A stretch of DNA of 40,114 nucleotides from DASZPL01 sp035550315 (GTDB taxonomy: Bacteria; Actinomycetota; Actinomycetes; JAFAQI01). Positions within the stretch are counted from its first letter, which is position 1; each line of letters begins with the position of its first letter. The stretch covers positions 1 to 40,114 of the forward strand of contig DASZPL010000035.1 of the NCBI GenBank assembly GCA_035550315.1, read 5' to 3'. Below, piece by piece: positions 7,301 to 15,316 of the stretch. A program made the translations under genes and the position numbers. The notes under the pieces were generated by a model. It had not been told where the DNA came from. It did no database searches and was given only the letters and a program-made list of their open reading frames with translations.

Positions 7301-8215
7301 TCAGGACGCGCTGGCTGCGGTCTTGTCGGCGGATTTGGCCTGCATCTTCTCGATGTACTCGAGCATCGGCATCCGGTCGATGCCGACCTCGTCGGGCAGC
7401 CGACGGGCCAGCTCGTCAGGGGTCCAGCGGGCGTCCGCCACGACCTCGCGGATCTCCCGCGGCTGGCTCCACAACGCCACCTTGTTGCCGACGACGGTGT
7501 AGGTCTGGCCGGTGATCTCCCGCGCGGCATCGGAGAGCAGGTAGACCACCATCGGCGCGACGTCCTCCGGCTCGCCGGTCTCCGCCGTGCCGCCTGGGAC
7601 ATTCGCCGACATGCGAGTGTTGGCAACCGGCGCGACGGCGTTGGCGTTCACGCCGTACTTCTGCAGGCCAAGGGCGGCACTTCGGACCAATGCGACGACA
7701 CCGCCCTTCGCCGCGGCGTAGTTCGCCTGCGAGATGCTCCCCCACATCCCGACGCCCGAGGTGAAGGCGACGAGCGAGCCGCCGCCCTCCTGCTTGCGCA
7801 TCACCGCCGACGCCGCCCGGAACACGGTGAACGTCCCCTTGAGATGAGTGGCGATGACGCCGTCCCACTCCTCCTCGGTCATGTTGAACAGCATCCGCTC
7901 GCGCAGGATGCCGGCCACGGTGACGACGCCGTCGATCCGCCCGAAGTTGTCGACGGCGGTGGCGATCACCCGCTCGCCGCCGGCCATCGTGGAGATGTCG
8001 TCGGCGACGGCCACCGCGCGGCCACCTGCGGCTTCAATCTCTTTGACGACGGCATCGGCGACGTCGCTCGACGGCTCCGCGCCGTCGATCCCCACGCCGT
8101 AGTCGTTGACGACCACGCACGCGCCTTCAGCGGCGCAGGCCAGTGCAACCGCGCGTCCGATCCCCCGGCCTGCGCCGGTGATCGCGATGACCTTGCCCTT
8201 GAGGAAATCCGCCAC
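7301..8215 (-). CDS. SDR-family oxidoreductase, MFE2/HSD17B4-like type
   Basis: A 304-residue SDR. The cofactor motif TGAGRGIG is at 13-20 and VVVNDYG follows at 34-40, as in the dehydrogenase domain of peroxisomal multifunctional enzyme 2 and its actinobacterial relatives in steroid clusters. The catalytic residues are S153, Y166 and K170. The usual NNAG is replaced by TVAG (99-102). A C-terminal extension of about 60 residues past the core is typical of the MFE2-like group. The likely reaction is oxidation of a 3-hydroxyacyl-CoA. The GTG start lies 6 nt after TATGGT and 31 nt from operator 3, so a leaderless message is likely. Confidence 0.9.
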   Translation of the reverse strand: MADFLKGKVIAITGAGRGIGRAVALACAAEGACVVVNDYGVGIDGAEPSSDVADAVVKEIEAAGGRAVAVADDISTMAGGERVIATAVDNFGRIDGVVTVAGILRERMLFNMTEEEWDGVIATHLKGTFTVFRAASAVMRKQEGGGSLVAFTSGVGMWGSISQANYAAAKGGVVALVRSAALGLQKYGVNANAVAPVANTRMSANVPGGTAETGEPEDVAPMVVYLLSDAAREITGQTYTVVGNKVALWSQPREIREVVADARWTPDELARRLPDEVGIDRMPMLEYIEKMQAKSADKTAASAS

Positions 8216-8264
8216 GCGCGCACCATATCCAACCGCCGCGCGCCGATCTGACGACCCGTCAGAT
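8216..8264 (-). promoter_or_regulatory. Operator 3 and leaderless promoter
   Basis: Palindrome TCTGACGACCCGTCAGA at 8247-8263, with symmetric flanking A and T. On the minus strand TATGGT (8222-8227) is followed by 6 nt and the GTG of the SDR at 8215. The operator covers about -32 to -48, where the -35 element would be. Confidence 0.82.
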
Positions 8265-8268
8265 GTGG

Positions 8269-8799
8269 TCAGGCCATCTTCTCCAGGAAGCTGACCAGGT
8301 CGTTGGCGTGCTCTTCTTCGACCTCGAGGATCGACTCGAACAGCCGCCGCGTGGTCGGGTCGTCGTCGCCCAGCCAGTTGATGATCTCGGTGTACGACGC
8401 GATAGCGACCCGCTCGGCGATCAGGTCTTCCTTGACCATGTCGAGCAGCCCGCCCGCCGTGACGTACTCCGAGTGCGACCGCGCTGTGAGCGTCTCCGGG
8501 TTGAAGTCCGGTTCACCGCCGAGCTGGGTGATCCGCGCCGCGAGCCGGTCGGCGTGATCCTGCTCCTCGTTGGAATGCTGCAGGAACTCCGCCGCGACCG
8601 GCTCCGCGTCGAGTCCGGTGGCCGTGAAGTAGTGCTGCTTGTAGCGCAGCACGCAGACCAACTCGGTCGCAAGCGCGTCGTTGAGCACTTTCACCACGCG
8701 GCTGACGTCGGCGCCGTACGCCGAGGTCACCGGTCCTTTCTCGATCTCCTCGCGGGCCCGCTCTCGCAGCGTCTTCACGTCGGTCAGAAATTCACCCAT
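8269..8799 (-). CDS. Ferritin-like / bacterioferritin-family di-iron protein
   Basis: A four-helix protein of about 176 residues with the ferritin-like pattern of iron ligands. A glutamate in helix A (NDALATELVCVLRY) is followed by NEEQDHADRLAARI with an ExxH-type pair in helix B, a glutamate in DLIAERVAIASYTEI (helix C), and EVEEEHANDLVSFL with the second ExxH pair (helix D). Such proteins store iron or act as peroxide-consuming mini-ferritins. The ATG at 8799 is preferred over a TTG six bases upstream. It is the only iron protein in this part of the island and may be an unrelated insertion between regulon units: its promoter has a different inverted repeat, and its 3' end stops 5 bp from operator 3. 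Confidence 0.88.
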   Translation of the reverse strand: MGEFLTDVKTLRERAREEIEKGPVTSAYGADVSRVVKVLNDALATELVCVLRYKQHYFTATGLDAEPVAAEFLQHSNEEQDHADRLAARITQLGGEPDFNPETLTARSHSEYVTAGGLLDMVKEDLIAERVAIASYTEIINWLGDDDPTTRRLFESILEVEEEHANDLVSFLEKMA

Positions 8800-8806
8800 G
8801 GCCAAT

Positions 8807-8826
8807 ACCTATCGCCGGAGATAGGT
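8807..8826. promoter_or_regulatory. Inverted repeat upstream of the ferritin-like gene
   Basis: Perfect 7-bp arms, ACCTATC (8807-8813) and GATAGGT (8820-8826), with a 6-bp spacer, 7 nt before the ATG. It could be an operator. It has some resemblance to TAGGTTAG-type iron boxes but does not match an IdeR site well, so the regulator is left open. Confidence 0.4.
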
Positions 8827-8874
8827 TCCGAAACCCGCGAGCGCCGCCGGAGCTCACTGCGGCTTGTGGGCGAA

Positions 8875-10065
8875 TCAGGCAGTGCCGACGATGCTGACGA
8901 AGCTGACCATCTCGCCGGGGTAGCCGCCCAGGTTGTGGGTGAGCGCGAGCGACCGCTTCCCGTACGTCGAGATCCGGCGCTCCTCCGGCGCCTCGCCGCG
9001 CAGCTGCAGCCAGGCCTCGTACATCATGCGCAGCCCGGACGCGCCGACCGGATGGCCGAAGGACTTCAGGCCGCCGTCGGGGTTGACCGGCAGGTCGCCG
9101 TCGCGGTCGAACGCGCCGGCCAGCACGTCCTTCCAGGCAGTCCCTCGGGCGCAGAAGCCGAGGTCCTCCATCAGCACCAGCTCGGTCGGCGTGAAGCAGT
9201 CGTGCACCTCGGCCATCGCAAGCTCGGTGCGCGGGTCGGTGACCCCGGCCTGCTGGTAGGCGTCGGCCGCCGACGCGGCGACCTCCGGGAAGTGGGTGTA
9301 GTCGTAGCCGGGGTCCTCCAGCCCGCTGCCGTTGCCGGCGACGAACGACAGCGCCTTGATGATGAGCGGCTGGTCAGTGAAACGCGCGGCGTCCTCGACG
9401 CGGCAGACGATCGCCGCGGCCGCGCCGTCGGCGACGCCGGCGCAGTCGAAGACGCTGAGCCCGCCCGCGACCGGCGGCATCGCCACGAGCTTCTCGACCG
9501 GCATCTCCTTGCGGAACTGCGCCTTCGGGTTGCGCGCGCCGTTCGCGTGGTTCTTGGACGCGATCCGTGCGAGCACGGTGCGCATCTCGTCCTCGTCGAC
9601 GCCGTACCGCTTCGCGTAGGCCGGCGCCACCATCGAGAACATCGCCGCCGCGGTCAGCGACCGCTGGGTGCCGTCGTTCGGGATCGGGAACGCGTTGAGC
9701 CCCTGGTAGCCGGAGTCCTTGACCTTCTCCACGCCGACCGCCATCGCGACGTCGTATGCACCGGACGCGACGGCGTACGCCGCCTGCCGCAAGGCCTCCG
9801 ACCCGGTGGCGCAGTAGTTCTCGACCCGGGTCACCGGCTTGTCCTCGAGGCCGAGCGGGCGCGCCAGCGTGATGCCGCTCATCCCGGACTGGGCGGTGCC
9901 GAGCCAGTAGGCGTCGACGTTTTGTTTGGTCAGGCCGGCGGCGGCGAACGCCTCGTCGGTCGCTTCGCGGAGGAGGTCGTCGGTGCCCTTGTCGAAGTGC
10001 TCGGCGAACCGCGTGCAGCCCATCGCGACGATGGCGACTCGGTCCCGGATCCCGTGCGATGCCAT
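8875..10065 (-). CDS. SCP2-type thiolase / acetyl-CoA acetyltransferase-like
   Basis: A 396-residue thiolase of the SCP2/lipid-transfer group. The nucleophilic cysteine is C85 in VENYCATGS. HDCFTPTE (288-295) and the GHPVGASG histidine (H338) complete a thiolase-like active site, so it should be catalytic, unlike its partner. The ATG follows the stop of the HMG-CoA-synthase-like/OB-fold gene with one base between (TGACATG), which indicates co-translation. In archaea and in mycobacterial steroid pathways thiolases of this group work with DUF35 proteins. Here the DUF35 OB-fold is on the neighbouring gene product, so the two probably form a complex. Cleavage of a 3-ketoacyl-CoA is the likely reaction; condensation is possible. 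Confidence 0.9.
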   Translation of the reverse strand: MASHGIRDRVAIVAMGCTRFAEHFDKGTDDLLREATDEAFAAAGLTKQNVDAYWLGTAQSGMSGITLARPLGLEDKPVTRVENYCATGSEALRQAAYAVASGAYDVAMAVGVEKVKDSGYQGLNAFPIPNDGTQRSLTAAAMFSMVAPAYAKRYGVDEDEMRTVLARIASKNHANGARNPKAQFRKEMPVEKLVAMPPVAGGLSVFDCAGVADGAAAAIVCRVEDAARFTDQPLIIKALSFVAGNGSGLEDPGYDYTHFPEVAASAADAYQQAGVTDPRTELAMAEVHDCFTPTELVLMEDLGFCARGTAWKDVLAGAFDRDGDLPVNPDGGLKSFGHPVGASGLRMMYEAWLQLRGEAPEERRISTYGKRSLALTHNLGGYPGEMVSFVSIVGTA

Positions 10066-10066
10066 G

Positions 10067-11392
10067 TCAGCCGCTCCCCTCCACGACGGGCCGGGCCTTC
10101 CAGAAGTAGTTCGCGATGCCGTCGGCGGTGAACAGCCGCCGGAACGTCATCTCCACCCGCATCCCGATGGCCACGTCGGACGCGGCGACGTCGGTGAGCT
10201 CGACCGGCAGCCGTTCACCGTCGTCGAAGTCGACCACCGCGAACACCACCGGCGGGCTCTGCGAGTACGCCAGCTTGTCCACCGTGAAGGTCGTGACGGT
10301 GCCGACCTGGTCGGCGAGCACGCCCGCGGGTGTCGTGAGCCCGAACTTCCACGGCGTGCCGCGGCCGGCCGCGCTCGCCGAGGGGCGTGCCGGCTCCGGC
10401 CGGCGCGGTGGTTCGACCGGCAGCAGCCCGCGCCAGGCCAGGTAACGCCCGTAGCCGACCGGCATGCCGGCCGCGATCTGGTCGGTGATCGAGGTCGCCG
10501 GGCGATACCCGGCTAGCGCTTCGGTCGTCCGGAAGATGAAGGCATCGGCACTGTCGGCCAGGACCAACAAGCCGATGGTCTGCCCCGGTTTTGCCGATTC
10601 GAGCGCGGCGGCGAGCAACAGCAACGGTTGCGCGGCTCCCGGGTTGCCGACTGACACGGCGAGCCGGTCGGTCACGCGGTCGGTGGGAACGCCGGACGCC
10701 TTGGCCGCGCTCGCGCAGGCACGTTCGTGCAGACCGGCGACGGCGAGGGTGTCGACGGCGTCCGCGTCGATGCCGGCAACGCCGAGCGCGGACTTCCACG
10801 CCTCGGCGGCGAGTGGGACGTACTTGGTCTCGCCGAACCGCTCTTCCCACACCCGCGAGCCCGGCTCGCCGGGAACGCGCCAGCGATCGAGGAACTCCTC
10901 GGTCGCGCTGCCGCGACCGATCAGCTCGGCGACGCCCGCACCCTCGCCGACGAGGACGGCAGCCGCGGCGTCGCCGCCGGCCGCCTCGTCGGGCGAGCCG
11001 GGCCGCCCGACGCGCACGTCGCTGCCGACGACGAGCGCCGGCGCCGGACTCGCCAGCCCGGCCGACAGCGCGCCGACGCTTGAACGCACCGAGCCGGCCG
11101 CGTCGTAGGCCGGTACGCCGCGATCCAGCCGCAGCGCGGCGTGCACCGCGGTCGCGTTGGTCTTGTCGAGGTACGTCGGCGTACTCGTTGCCAGCCAGAC
11201 CGCCGACGGGGTGACGCCACTCGACCGCAGCGCCTGCCGGCCCGCCTCGACCGCCATCGTGGTGGCGTCCTCGTCGTACGACGCTGCCGTGCGGGTGCCC
11301 TTGCCGCCGCCGACGCCCGCGACCGGCGCGATCTGTGACCGGTCGAGCCGGCGGCGCGGCAGGTGCACCCCCCACCCGTGGATCCCGCTCAC
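10067..11392 (-). CDS. HMG-CoA-synthase-like protein fused to a DUF35 OB-fold domain
   Basis: A 441-residue fusion. Residues 1 to about 310 have the thiolase/KAS III/HMG-CoA synthase fold (start GIHGWGVHLPRRRLDR; SVGNPGAAQPLLLLAAALESAK). Residues from about 340 to 435 are an OB-fold of the DUF35 type (GTVTTFTVDKLAYSQSPP, then IGMRVEMTFRRLF) without the zinc-ribbon half. Aligned by eye with HMG-CoA synthase (D-T-T-N-A-C), the stretch D97-A-A-G-S-V102 has Val in place of the catalytic Cys, so this half may be non-catalytic or structural. The GTG start lies 6 nt after TAGACT and 20 nt from operator 4. The pairing with the thiolase recalls the archaeal thiolase/HMG-CoA synthase/DUF35 complex. Confidence 0.83.
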   Translation of the reverse strand: MSGIHGWGVHLPRRRLDRSQIAPVAGVGGGKGTRTAASYDEDATTMAVEAGRQALRSSGVTPSAVWLATSTPTYLDKTNATAVHAALRLDRGVPAYDAAGSVRSSVGALSAGLASPAPALVVGSDVRVGRPGSPDEAAGGDAAAAVLVGEGAGVAELIGRGSATEEFLDRWRVPGEPGSRVWEERFGETKYVPLAAEAWKSALGVAGIDADAVDTLAVAGLHERACASAAKASGVPTDRVTDRLAVSVGNPGAAQPLLLLAAALESAKPGQTIGLLVLADSADAFIFRTTEALAGYRPATSITDQIAAGMPVGYGRYLAWRGLLPVEPPRRPEPARPSASAAGRGTPWKFGLTTPAGVLADQVGTVTTFTVDKLAYSQSPPVVFAVVDFDDGERLPVELTDVAASDVAIGMRVEMTFRRLFTADGIANYFWKARPVVEGSG

Positions 11393-11430
11393 GCCGCCAG
11401 TCTATGAACGCTTCTGACGAGCCGTCAGAA
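11393..11430 (-). promoter_or_regulatory. Operator 4 and leaderless promoter
   Basis: Palindrome TCTGACGAGCCGTCAGA at 11413-11429, flanked by symmetric T and A. On the minus strand TAGACT (11399-11404) is followed by 6 nt and the GTG at 11392. Confidence 0.82.
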
Positions 11431-11437
11431 ACCCGAC

Positions 11438-11481
11438 TTGTCAGCGGCTGCGGGGGCTATAGCACCGTCTGCTGCTGACAA
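11438..11481. repeat. Hairpin repeat family B, copy 1 (imperfect)
   Basis: A 44-nt inverted repeat beginning TTGTCAGCGGCTGCGGG and ending GCTGACAA, with a central GGCTATAGCA. The right arm has four mismatches to the left. The first 29 nt are identical to copy 2 at 11897-11940. It lies between divergent genes, next to operator 4. Confidence 0.7.
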
Positions 11482-11540
11482 CTTGCGCGCGCGGGCCGAA
11501 CGCTCGTTTCGACGGCGTCACGCGGGTAAGGCGACTCGAC

Positions 11541-11894
11541 GTGACAGTGCTGCTACTCGGCTTCGACCCGCGATCGGTCCCCGGTGTGGACGCCAGCATG
11601 GTCGAGACCGCGATCGCGATCGGGCAACAACGCTTCGACGATCTCGGTATCGAGACCGTGACCTGCCTCGTCAAACCCGATGCGACGGCAGACGGGCAGA
11701 TCATCGACGCGCTCCGCGACCGTGACTACGAGTGCGTCGTGATCGGCGGCGGCGTGCGCAAGCCCGAGGAGTTACTTGAGTTCTTCGAGCGCGTCATCAA
11801 TTTGGTGCACCGGCACGCGCCGAACGCTGCCATCGCTTTCAACTCCAACCCGATGGACAGCGCCGACGCCGCGCTGCGCTGGATCCGCCGGTGA
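11541..11894 (+). CDS. Conserved small protein of unknown function
   Basis: A 117-residue protein with an alternating strand-helix pattern that suggests a Rossmann-like fold: MTVLLLGFDP, then a helix (MVETAIAIGQQRF), GIETVTCLVKP, YECVVIGGGV, an amphipathic helix (ELLEFFERVINLVHRHAP), AIAFNSNP and a final helix. Similar proteins with the YDCVVIGAGIR...INAVH...AIAFNT pattern are, as I recall, scattered in proteobacteria and actinobacteria without known function. There is no signal peptide or membrane segment. The GTG at 11541 is the first good start. The gene is bracketed by the two copies of hairpin B, which could mark it as an inserted cassette or just give it terminators. Function not assigned. 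Confidence 0.75.
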   Translation: MTVLLLGFDPRSVPGVDASMVETAIAIGQQRFDDLGIETVTCLVKPDATADGQIIDALRDRDYECVVIGGGVRKPEELLEFFERVINLVHRHAPNAAIAFNSNPMDSADAALRWIRR

Positions 11895-11896
11895 AC

Positions 11897-11940
11897 TTGT
11901 CAGCGGCTGCGGGGGCTATAGCACCCGCAGCCGCTGACAA
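11897..11940. terminator. Hairpin repeat family B, copy 2; probable bidirectional terminator
   Basis: A perfect 17-bp stem, TTGTCAGCGGCTGCGGG (11897-11913) and its complement (11924-11940), with the loop GGCTATAGCA. It occupies the whole gap between two convergent stop codons, starting 2 nt after the stop at 11894 and ending one base before the stop at 11941. This position strongly suggests transcription termination in both directions, although the sequence is also a repeat (copy 1 at 11438). Confidence 0.75.
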
Positions 11941-12387
11941 CTACGTCCGGGCGGCGGCGCGGGCGAGGCGGCGGGCGAGGTCGCGGACCGACGCGGTTAG
12001 CCCCGTTGCGAGGATCCGGCCAGTGCCAGGCCAGCGCTGATCGAACGTCGCACTCCACGCGATCCGCGTGCCATCGCCCTCGGGCGTGAGATGGACGTCG
12101 GCCAGGTAGTCGCGCACGACCGGCGGAGACACGATCCGGTAGGCGAGATGGTGCGGGCGGTCGTAGGCAACGATCTCCTCGCTCACCGCAAATCCACGCT
12201 TGCTGCCGAGCCGGCGGATCGCGCCGACGCCGCCCGGCGCCGGCGTACCTTCCCGCGCCCACGAAGAGTGCCGGACCGCCGGGCCGGCCCAGCGTGACCA
12301 CCCGGCGCCGTCGGCGAGCAGGTCGAACACCCGCTCCACGGGCGCCGCCGAGTGCTCGACGATCTCGTACCCGAACTTCCGCTTCAT
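11941..12387 (-). CDS. SRPBCC-family (polyketide cyclase-like) protein
   Basis: A 148-residue START/SRPBCC-type protein: YEIVEHSAAPVERVFDLLADGAGWSRWAGP at the N-terminus is the typical first strand, helix and W-x-x-W region, followed by beta strands and a long C-terminal helix (TGLTASVRDLARRLARAAA). Proteins of this fold bind hydrophobic ligands in a central cavity. The ATG overlaps the stop of the acyl-CoA ligase upstream (ATGA), so the two are translationally coupled. A ligand-binding or cyclase-like helper for the ligase substrate is possible but not shown. It ends at hairpin B copy 2. Confidence 0.85.
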   Translation of the reverse strand: MKRKFGYEIVEHSAAPVERVFDLLADGAGWSRWAGPAVRHSSWAREGTPAPGGVGAIRRLGSKRGFAVSEEIVAYDRPHHLAYRIVSPPVVRDYLADVHLTPEGDGTRIAWSATFDQRWPGTGRILATGLTASVRDLARRLARAAART

Positions 12388-13931
12388 CCAGCCACCCCGA
12401 ACTGTTCGCGAAGCTTGTACTTCAACACCTTGTTAAGGGTCTCGTTGCGCGGCAACCGGTCGACGATCTCCAGCCGCTCCGGGATCTTCTGGGTCATCAG
12501 CCCGGCGTCGCGGAGGTAGCCGACCATCTCGTCGAACCCGATCGCATCGCCACCGTCCGGCGCTTCGACGACGGCACACACCAATTCGCCGCGCTCGGCG
12601 TCCGGCAACCCGATCACGGCGACGTCGCCGACCTTCGGATGCGCGAACAACAGCTCCTCGAGCTCGCGCGCCGAGATGTTCTCGCCCTTGCGGATGATGA
12701 CGTCCTTCAGCCGGCCGGTCAGCCGCAGATGCCCGTCGGCCTGCAGCACGCCGAGGTCGCCGGTGCGAAACCACCCGTCGTCGTCGAACGCCGCTTTGGT
12801 CGCCACCTCGTCGGTGTAACCCGCGCAGACGACCGGGCCGCGGACCCGCACCTCGCCCTCCTCACCCGCTGCCGCGACCCGTCCGTCGTCGGTCACGATG
12901 CGCACCTCCGCGCCGAGCACCGGCTTGCCCTCGGTGGTGGCGAGCTGCTCGTCGGTGTCGTGCGGCGAGCCCATCGCGATCATCGGGATCTCGGTCATGC
13001 CGTAGCCGTGCACGACCGGGATGCCCATCTCCGCCTTGATGTCGTAGAAGACCTCGGCCGGCTTGGCCGCACCGCCGCCGGACATCAGCCGCAACGTCGG
13101 GATGATCGGCTCACCCGGCGACTTCCGCTGCTCGGCCAGGAACATCGTGTAGAACGCCGTACTCCCGCCGCACATCGTGACGCCGAGCTTTCGGTACGCC
13201 GCGACCGCCTCGGCCGGCACGAACGACTCGACGAGCACCGCACCGAACCCGGACGCCAGCATCATCAGCAGGTAGTCGGGGCCGCCGATGTGCGAGTACG
13301 GGAACGCGATCGACCCCAGGTCGTCGGCGGACCGGTCGACCGCCGCCGCGAGCCCACGACCGCCGGCCATCAACGTCTGGTCGGTATGCTGCACGCCCTT
13401 TGGTTCCGACGTGGTGCCCGACGTGTAGTAGACCCACCGCACCTCATGCCCGCTGGCCGGCGCCGGCGGCAGGCTTGCCGGGTCGCCGGTCGGCAGCTCA
13501 CCGCCCAGCGACAAGACGTGCGGCGCCGGGTCCAACTCCGCGGCCAGCGTGCGGGCCATCGCATCGAAGTCGCGGTCGCGCCATTGCCCGGGTACGACGT
13601 AAAACTCCGGCCGGCTCTGCCGCAACACCGCACCGACCTCGCGCTCGCGGTAAAGGTGCAGGATCGGCGTCTGCACCGCGCCCAGCCGGGCGAACGCCAT
13701 CGAGACCACGACGCTGTCGATGCGGGTCGGCAGCTGCCACGCCACCGTCGTCCCTGGGCCGATCCCGAGCGCTTGCAACCCGGCGGCAACCGCCTCGGCG
13801 CGCGCGGCGAACTCCGCAAAGCTCAAGCCGTTGCCGTCAGTGTCGAGCAGCATGGGGGCGTCGCCGGACAGCTCCGCGCGACGCCGGACCAGGTCCCAGA
13901 TGGTCTCGGTCTCGAGCAACGCCGCGGTCAT
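12384..13931 (-). CDS. Acyl-CoA synthetase (AMP-binding, FadD family)
   Basis: A 515-residue adenylate-forming ligase that would activate a carboxylic acid to its CoA thioester with ATP. All core motifs are present: YYTSGTTSEPKG (P-loop-like A3), GYGMTE (A5), TGD (A7), the hinge GRLKDVIIRKGENISAREL (A8) and the C-terminal catalytic lysine region NETLNKVLKYKLRE (A10). The ATG has an AAAGG ribosome-binding site. Downstream it overlaps the SRPBCC gene by 4 bases. The start lies only 17 bp from that of the divergent SnoaL-like gene, and there is no TCTGACG operator in that gap, so this unit may be regulated differently from its neighbours. The substrate is unknown. Confidence 0.93.
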   Translation of the reverse strand: MTAALLETETIWDLVRRRAELSGDAPMLLDTDGNGLSFAEFAARAEAVAAGLQALGIGPGTTVAWQLPTRIDSVVVSMAFARLGAVQTPILHLYREREVGAVLRQSRPEFYVVPGQWRDRDFDAMARTLAAELDPAPHVLSLGGELPTGDPASLPPAPASGHEVRWVYYTSGTTSEPKGVQHTDQTLMAGGRGLAAAVDRSADDLGSIAFPYSHIGGPDYLLMMLASGFGAVLVESFVPAEAVAAYRKLGVTMCGGSTAFYTMFLAEQRKSPGEPIIPTLRLMSGGGAAKPAEVFYDIKAEMGIPVVHGYGMTEIPMIAMGSPHDTDEQLATTEGKPVLGAEVRIVTDDGRVAAAGEEGEVRVRGPVVCAGYTDEVATKAAFDDDGWFRTGDLGVLQADGHLRLTGRLKDVIIRKGENISARELEELLFAHPKVGDVAVIGLPDAERGELVCAVVEAPDGGDAIGFDEMVGYLRDAGLMTQKIPERLEIVDRLPRNETLNKVLKYKLREQFGVAG

Positions 13932-13948
13932 CGTGCCAACCTTTCGAC

Positions 13949-14419
13949 GTGGAGTCGTGGGAGCTGGCGGCGCGCGAGCAGATCCGTGACCTGATCGCGC
14001 GCTACAACGCCTACGGCGACCACGGCCGGTTCGACGAGATGGTCGCGCTGTTCACCGCCGACGGCGTGCTGCAGACGGATGACGAGACCGTGACCGGTCC
14101 GGCCGAGCTGCTCCGGTTCTTCCAAGCCGTCGCCGCGTCGGCGCAATCTGGTGCTGCCGGCCCGACACCGTCGTACGTCCGCCACCACACCGCGACGCTG
14201 GTGATCGATGTCGAATCGCCGGCCGAGGCGTCCGCGCGCTGCTACTACCAGGTGCTGACGACCGACGGGCTCGACCACTGGGGCCGGTACGCCGACGAGC
14301 TGATCCGCGTCGACGGCCAGTGGAGGTTCGCCCGGCGCCGGGTGCGGCTCGACGGCATGCAACCAGGCGGCTGGGCCGCGGCGTACCGGCAGCGACAACA
14401 CCTCGATCAAGCTCCGTAG
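13949..14419 (+). CDS. SnoaL/NTF2-like protein
   Basis: A protein of about 156 residues with the cone-shaped NTF2/SnoaL-type fold: IRDLIARYNAYGDHGRFDEMVALFTADGVL near the N-terminus, a conserved RHHTATLVIDV strand, then a strand-rich end with GRYADELIRVDGQWRFARRRV. Relatives include ketosteroid isomerases, dehydratases and ring-cyclising enzymes; many have no assigned chemistry. The GTG at 13949 is the only good in-frame start near the domain and has no clear ribosome-binding site. It is divergent from the FadD gene and its last 13 bases overlap the convergent SDR. A double-bond isomerase or hydratase role in the same pathway is possible only. Confidence 0.75.
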   Translation: MESWELAAREQIRDLIARYNAYGDHGRFDEMVALFTADGVLQTDDETVTGPAELLRFFQAVAASAQSGAAGPTPSYVRHHTATLVIDVESPAEASARCYYQVLTTDGLDHWGRYADELIRVDGQWRFARRRVRLDGMQPGGWAAAYRQRQHLDQAP

Positions 14420-15309
14420 ACCGGCGTCGGGTCGGGCGCTTTGGCGAGCAGGTCCGACACGGCCGCGCCGACCTCCGCCGGTGACCAGCGCGCCTCCTTG
14501 TCGACCCTCGGGCCGTGCTGCCACCCGTCCGCCACGCTGATCACGCCGCCCTCGACTTCGAACACCCGCCCCGACACTGCGCGCGACTCGGTCGACCCGA
14601 GCCACACGACCAGCGGAGAGACGTTCTCCGGGGCCATCGCGTCGAACCCGCTCTCGGGCTTGCGCATCATGTCGGGCATTGCGACTTCGGTCATCCGGGT
14701 CCGCGCCGCCGGCGCGATCGCGTTGACGGTCGCGCCGTACCGGCCGAGTTCCGCCGCCGCGACCAGCGTCAGCCCCACGATTCCGGCCTTCGCCGCGCTG
14801 TAGTTGCCCTGACCGACACTGCCCATCAACCCGGCCCCGGACGACGTGTTAATCACCCGGGCGTCGACGAGCACGCCGGCTTTGGTCTGCTCGCGCCAGT
14901 ACCCGGCGGCGTGCCTCAGCGGGCAGAAGTGGCCGCGCAAATGCACGCGGATCACCGCATCCCACTCCTCGACCGACATCGAGGTGAGCATCCGGTCGCG
15001 CAGGAAGCCGGCATTGTTCACGAGTACGTCGAGACCGCCGAACGCTTCGACCGCCGAACGCACCAGGTTGGCCGCGCCATCCCAGTCGGCCACGTCGTCG
15101 GTGTTGGCGATCGCCTCGCCGCCCGCCGCCTTGATCTCGTCGACGACCTGTTGCGCCGGAGCGGTCGAGGAGCCTTCGCCTTCCCGCGAGGTGCCGATGT
15201 CGTTGACGACGACGCGCGCACCCTCCGCGGCGAAGGCCAGCGCATGTGCCCGGCCGAGTCCGCCGCCGGCGCCCGTCACGATGACGATCCGGCCGTCACA
15301 AATCCCCAT
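14407..15309 (-). CDS. SDR-family oxidoreductase, MFE2-like
   Basis: A 300-residue SDR with TGAGGGLG at 12-19, VVVNDIG at 33-39, NNAG at 98-101 and catalytic S156/S157, Y170 and K174. The insertion HFCPLRHAAGYWREQTKAG and the C-terminal extension are those of the multifunctional-enzyme-2-like dehydrogenases found in actinobacterial steroid and acyl-CoA clusters. It would oxidise a 3-hydroxyacyl-CoA. It is the second gene of the operator 5 unit, 7 bp after the first SDR. It is a close paralogue, by eye, of the SDR at 28767-29678. Confidence 0.9.
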   Translation of the reverse strand: MGICDGRIVIVTGAGGGLGRAHALAFAAEGARVVVNDIGTSREGEGSSTAPAQQVVDEIKAAGGEAIANTDDVADWDGAANLVRSAVEAFGGLDVLVNNAGFLRDRMLTSMSVEEWDAVIRVHLRGHFCPLRHAAGYWREQTKAGVLVDARVINTSSGAGLMGSVGQGNYSAAKAGIVGLTLVAAAELGRYGATVNAIAPAARTRMTEVAMPDMMRKPESGFDAMAPENVSPLVVWLGSTESRAVSGRVFEVEGGVISVADGWQHGPRVDKEARWSPAEVGAAVSDLLAKAPDPTPVYGA

Positions 15310-15316
15310 CAGCGCC

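Noticed and set aside
11438..11940. An insertion sequence flanked by terminal repeats
   Set aside because: The hairpins are direct, not inverted, copies relative to each other, and the enclosed gene has no transposase features.
12294..13994. A 566-codon open frame on the plus strand
   Set aside because: Antisense to the FadD gene with all adenylation motifs; no domain on this strand.
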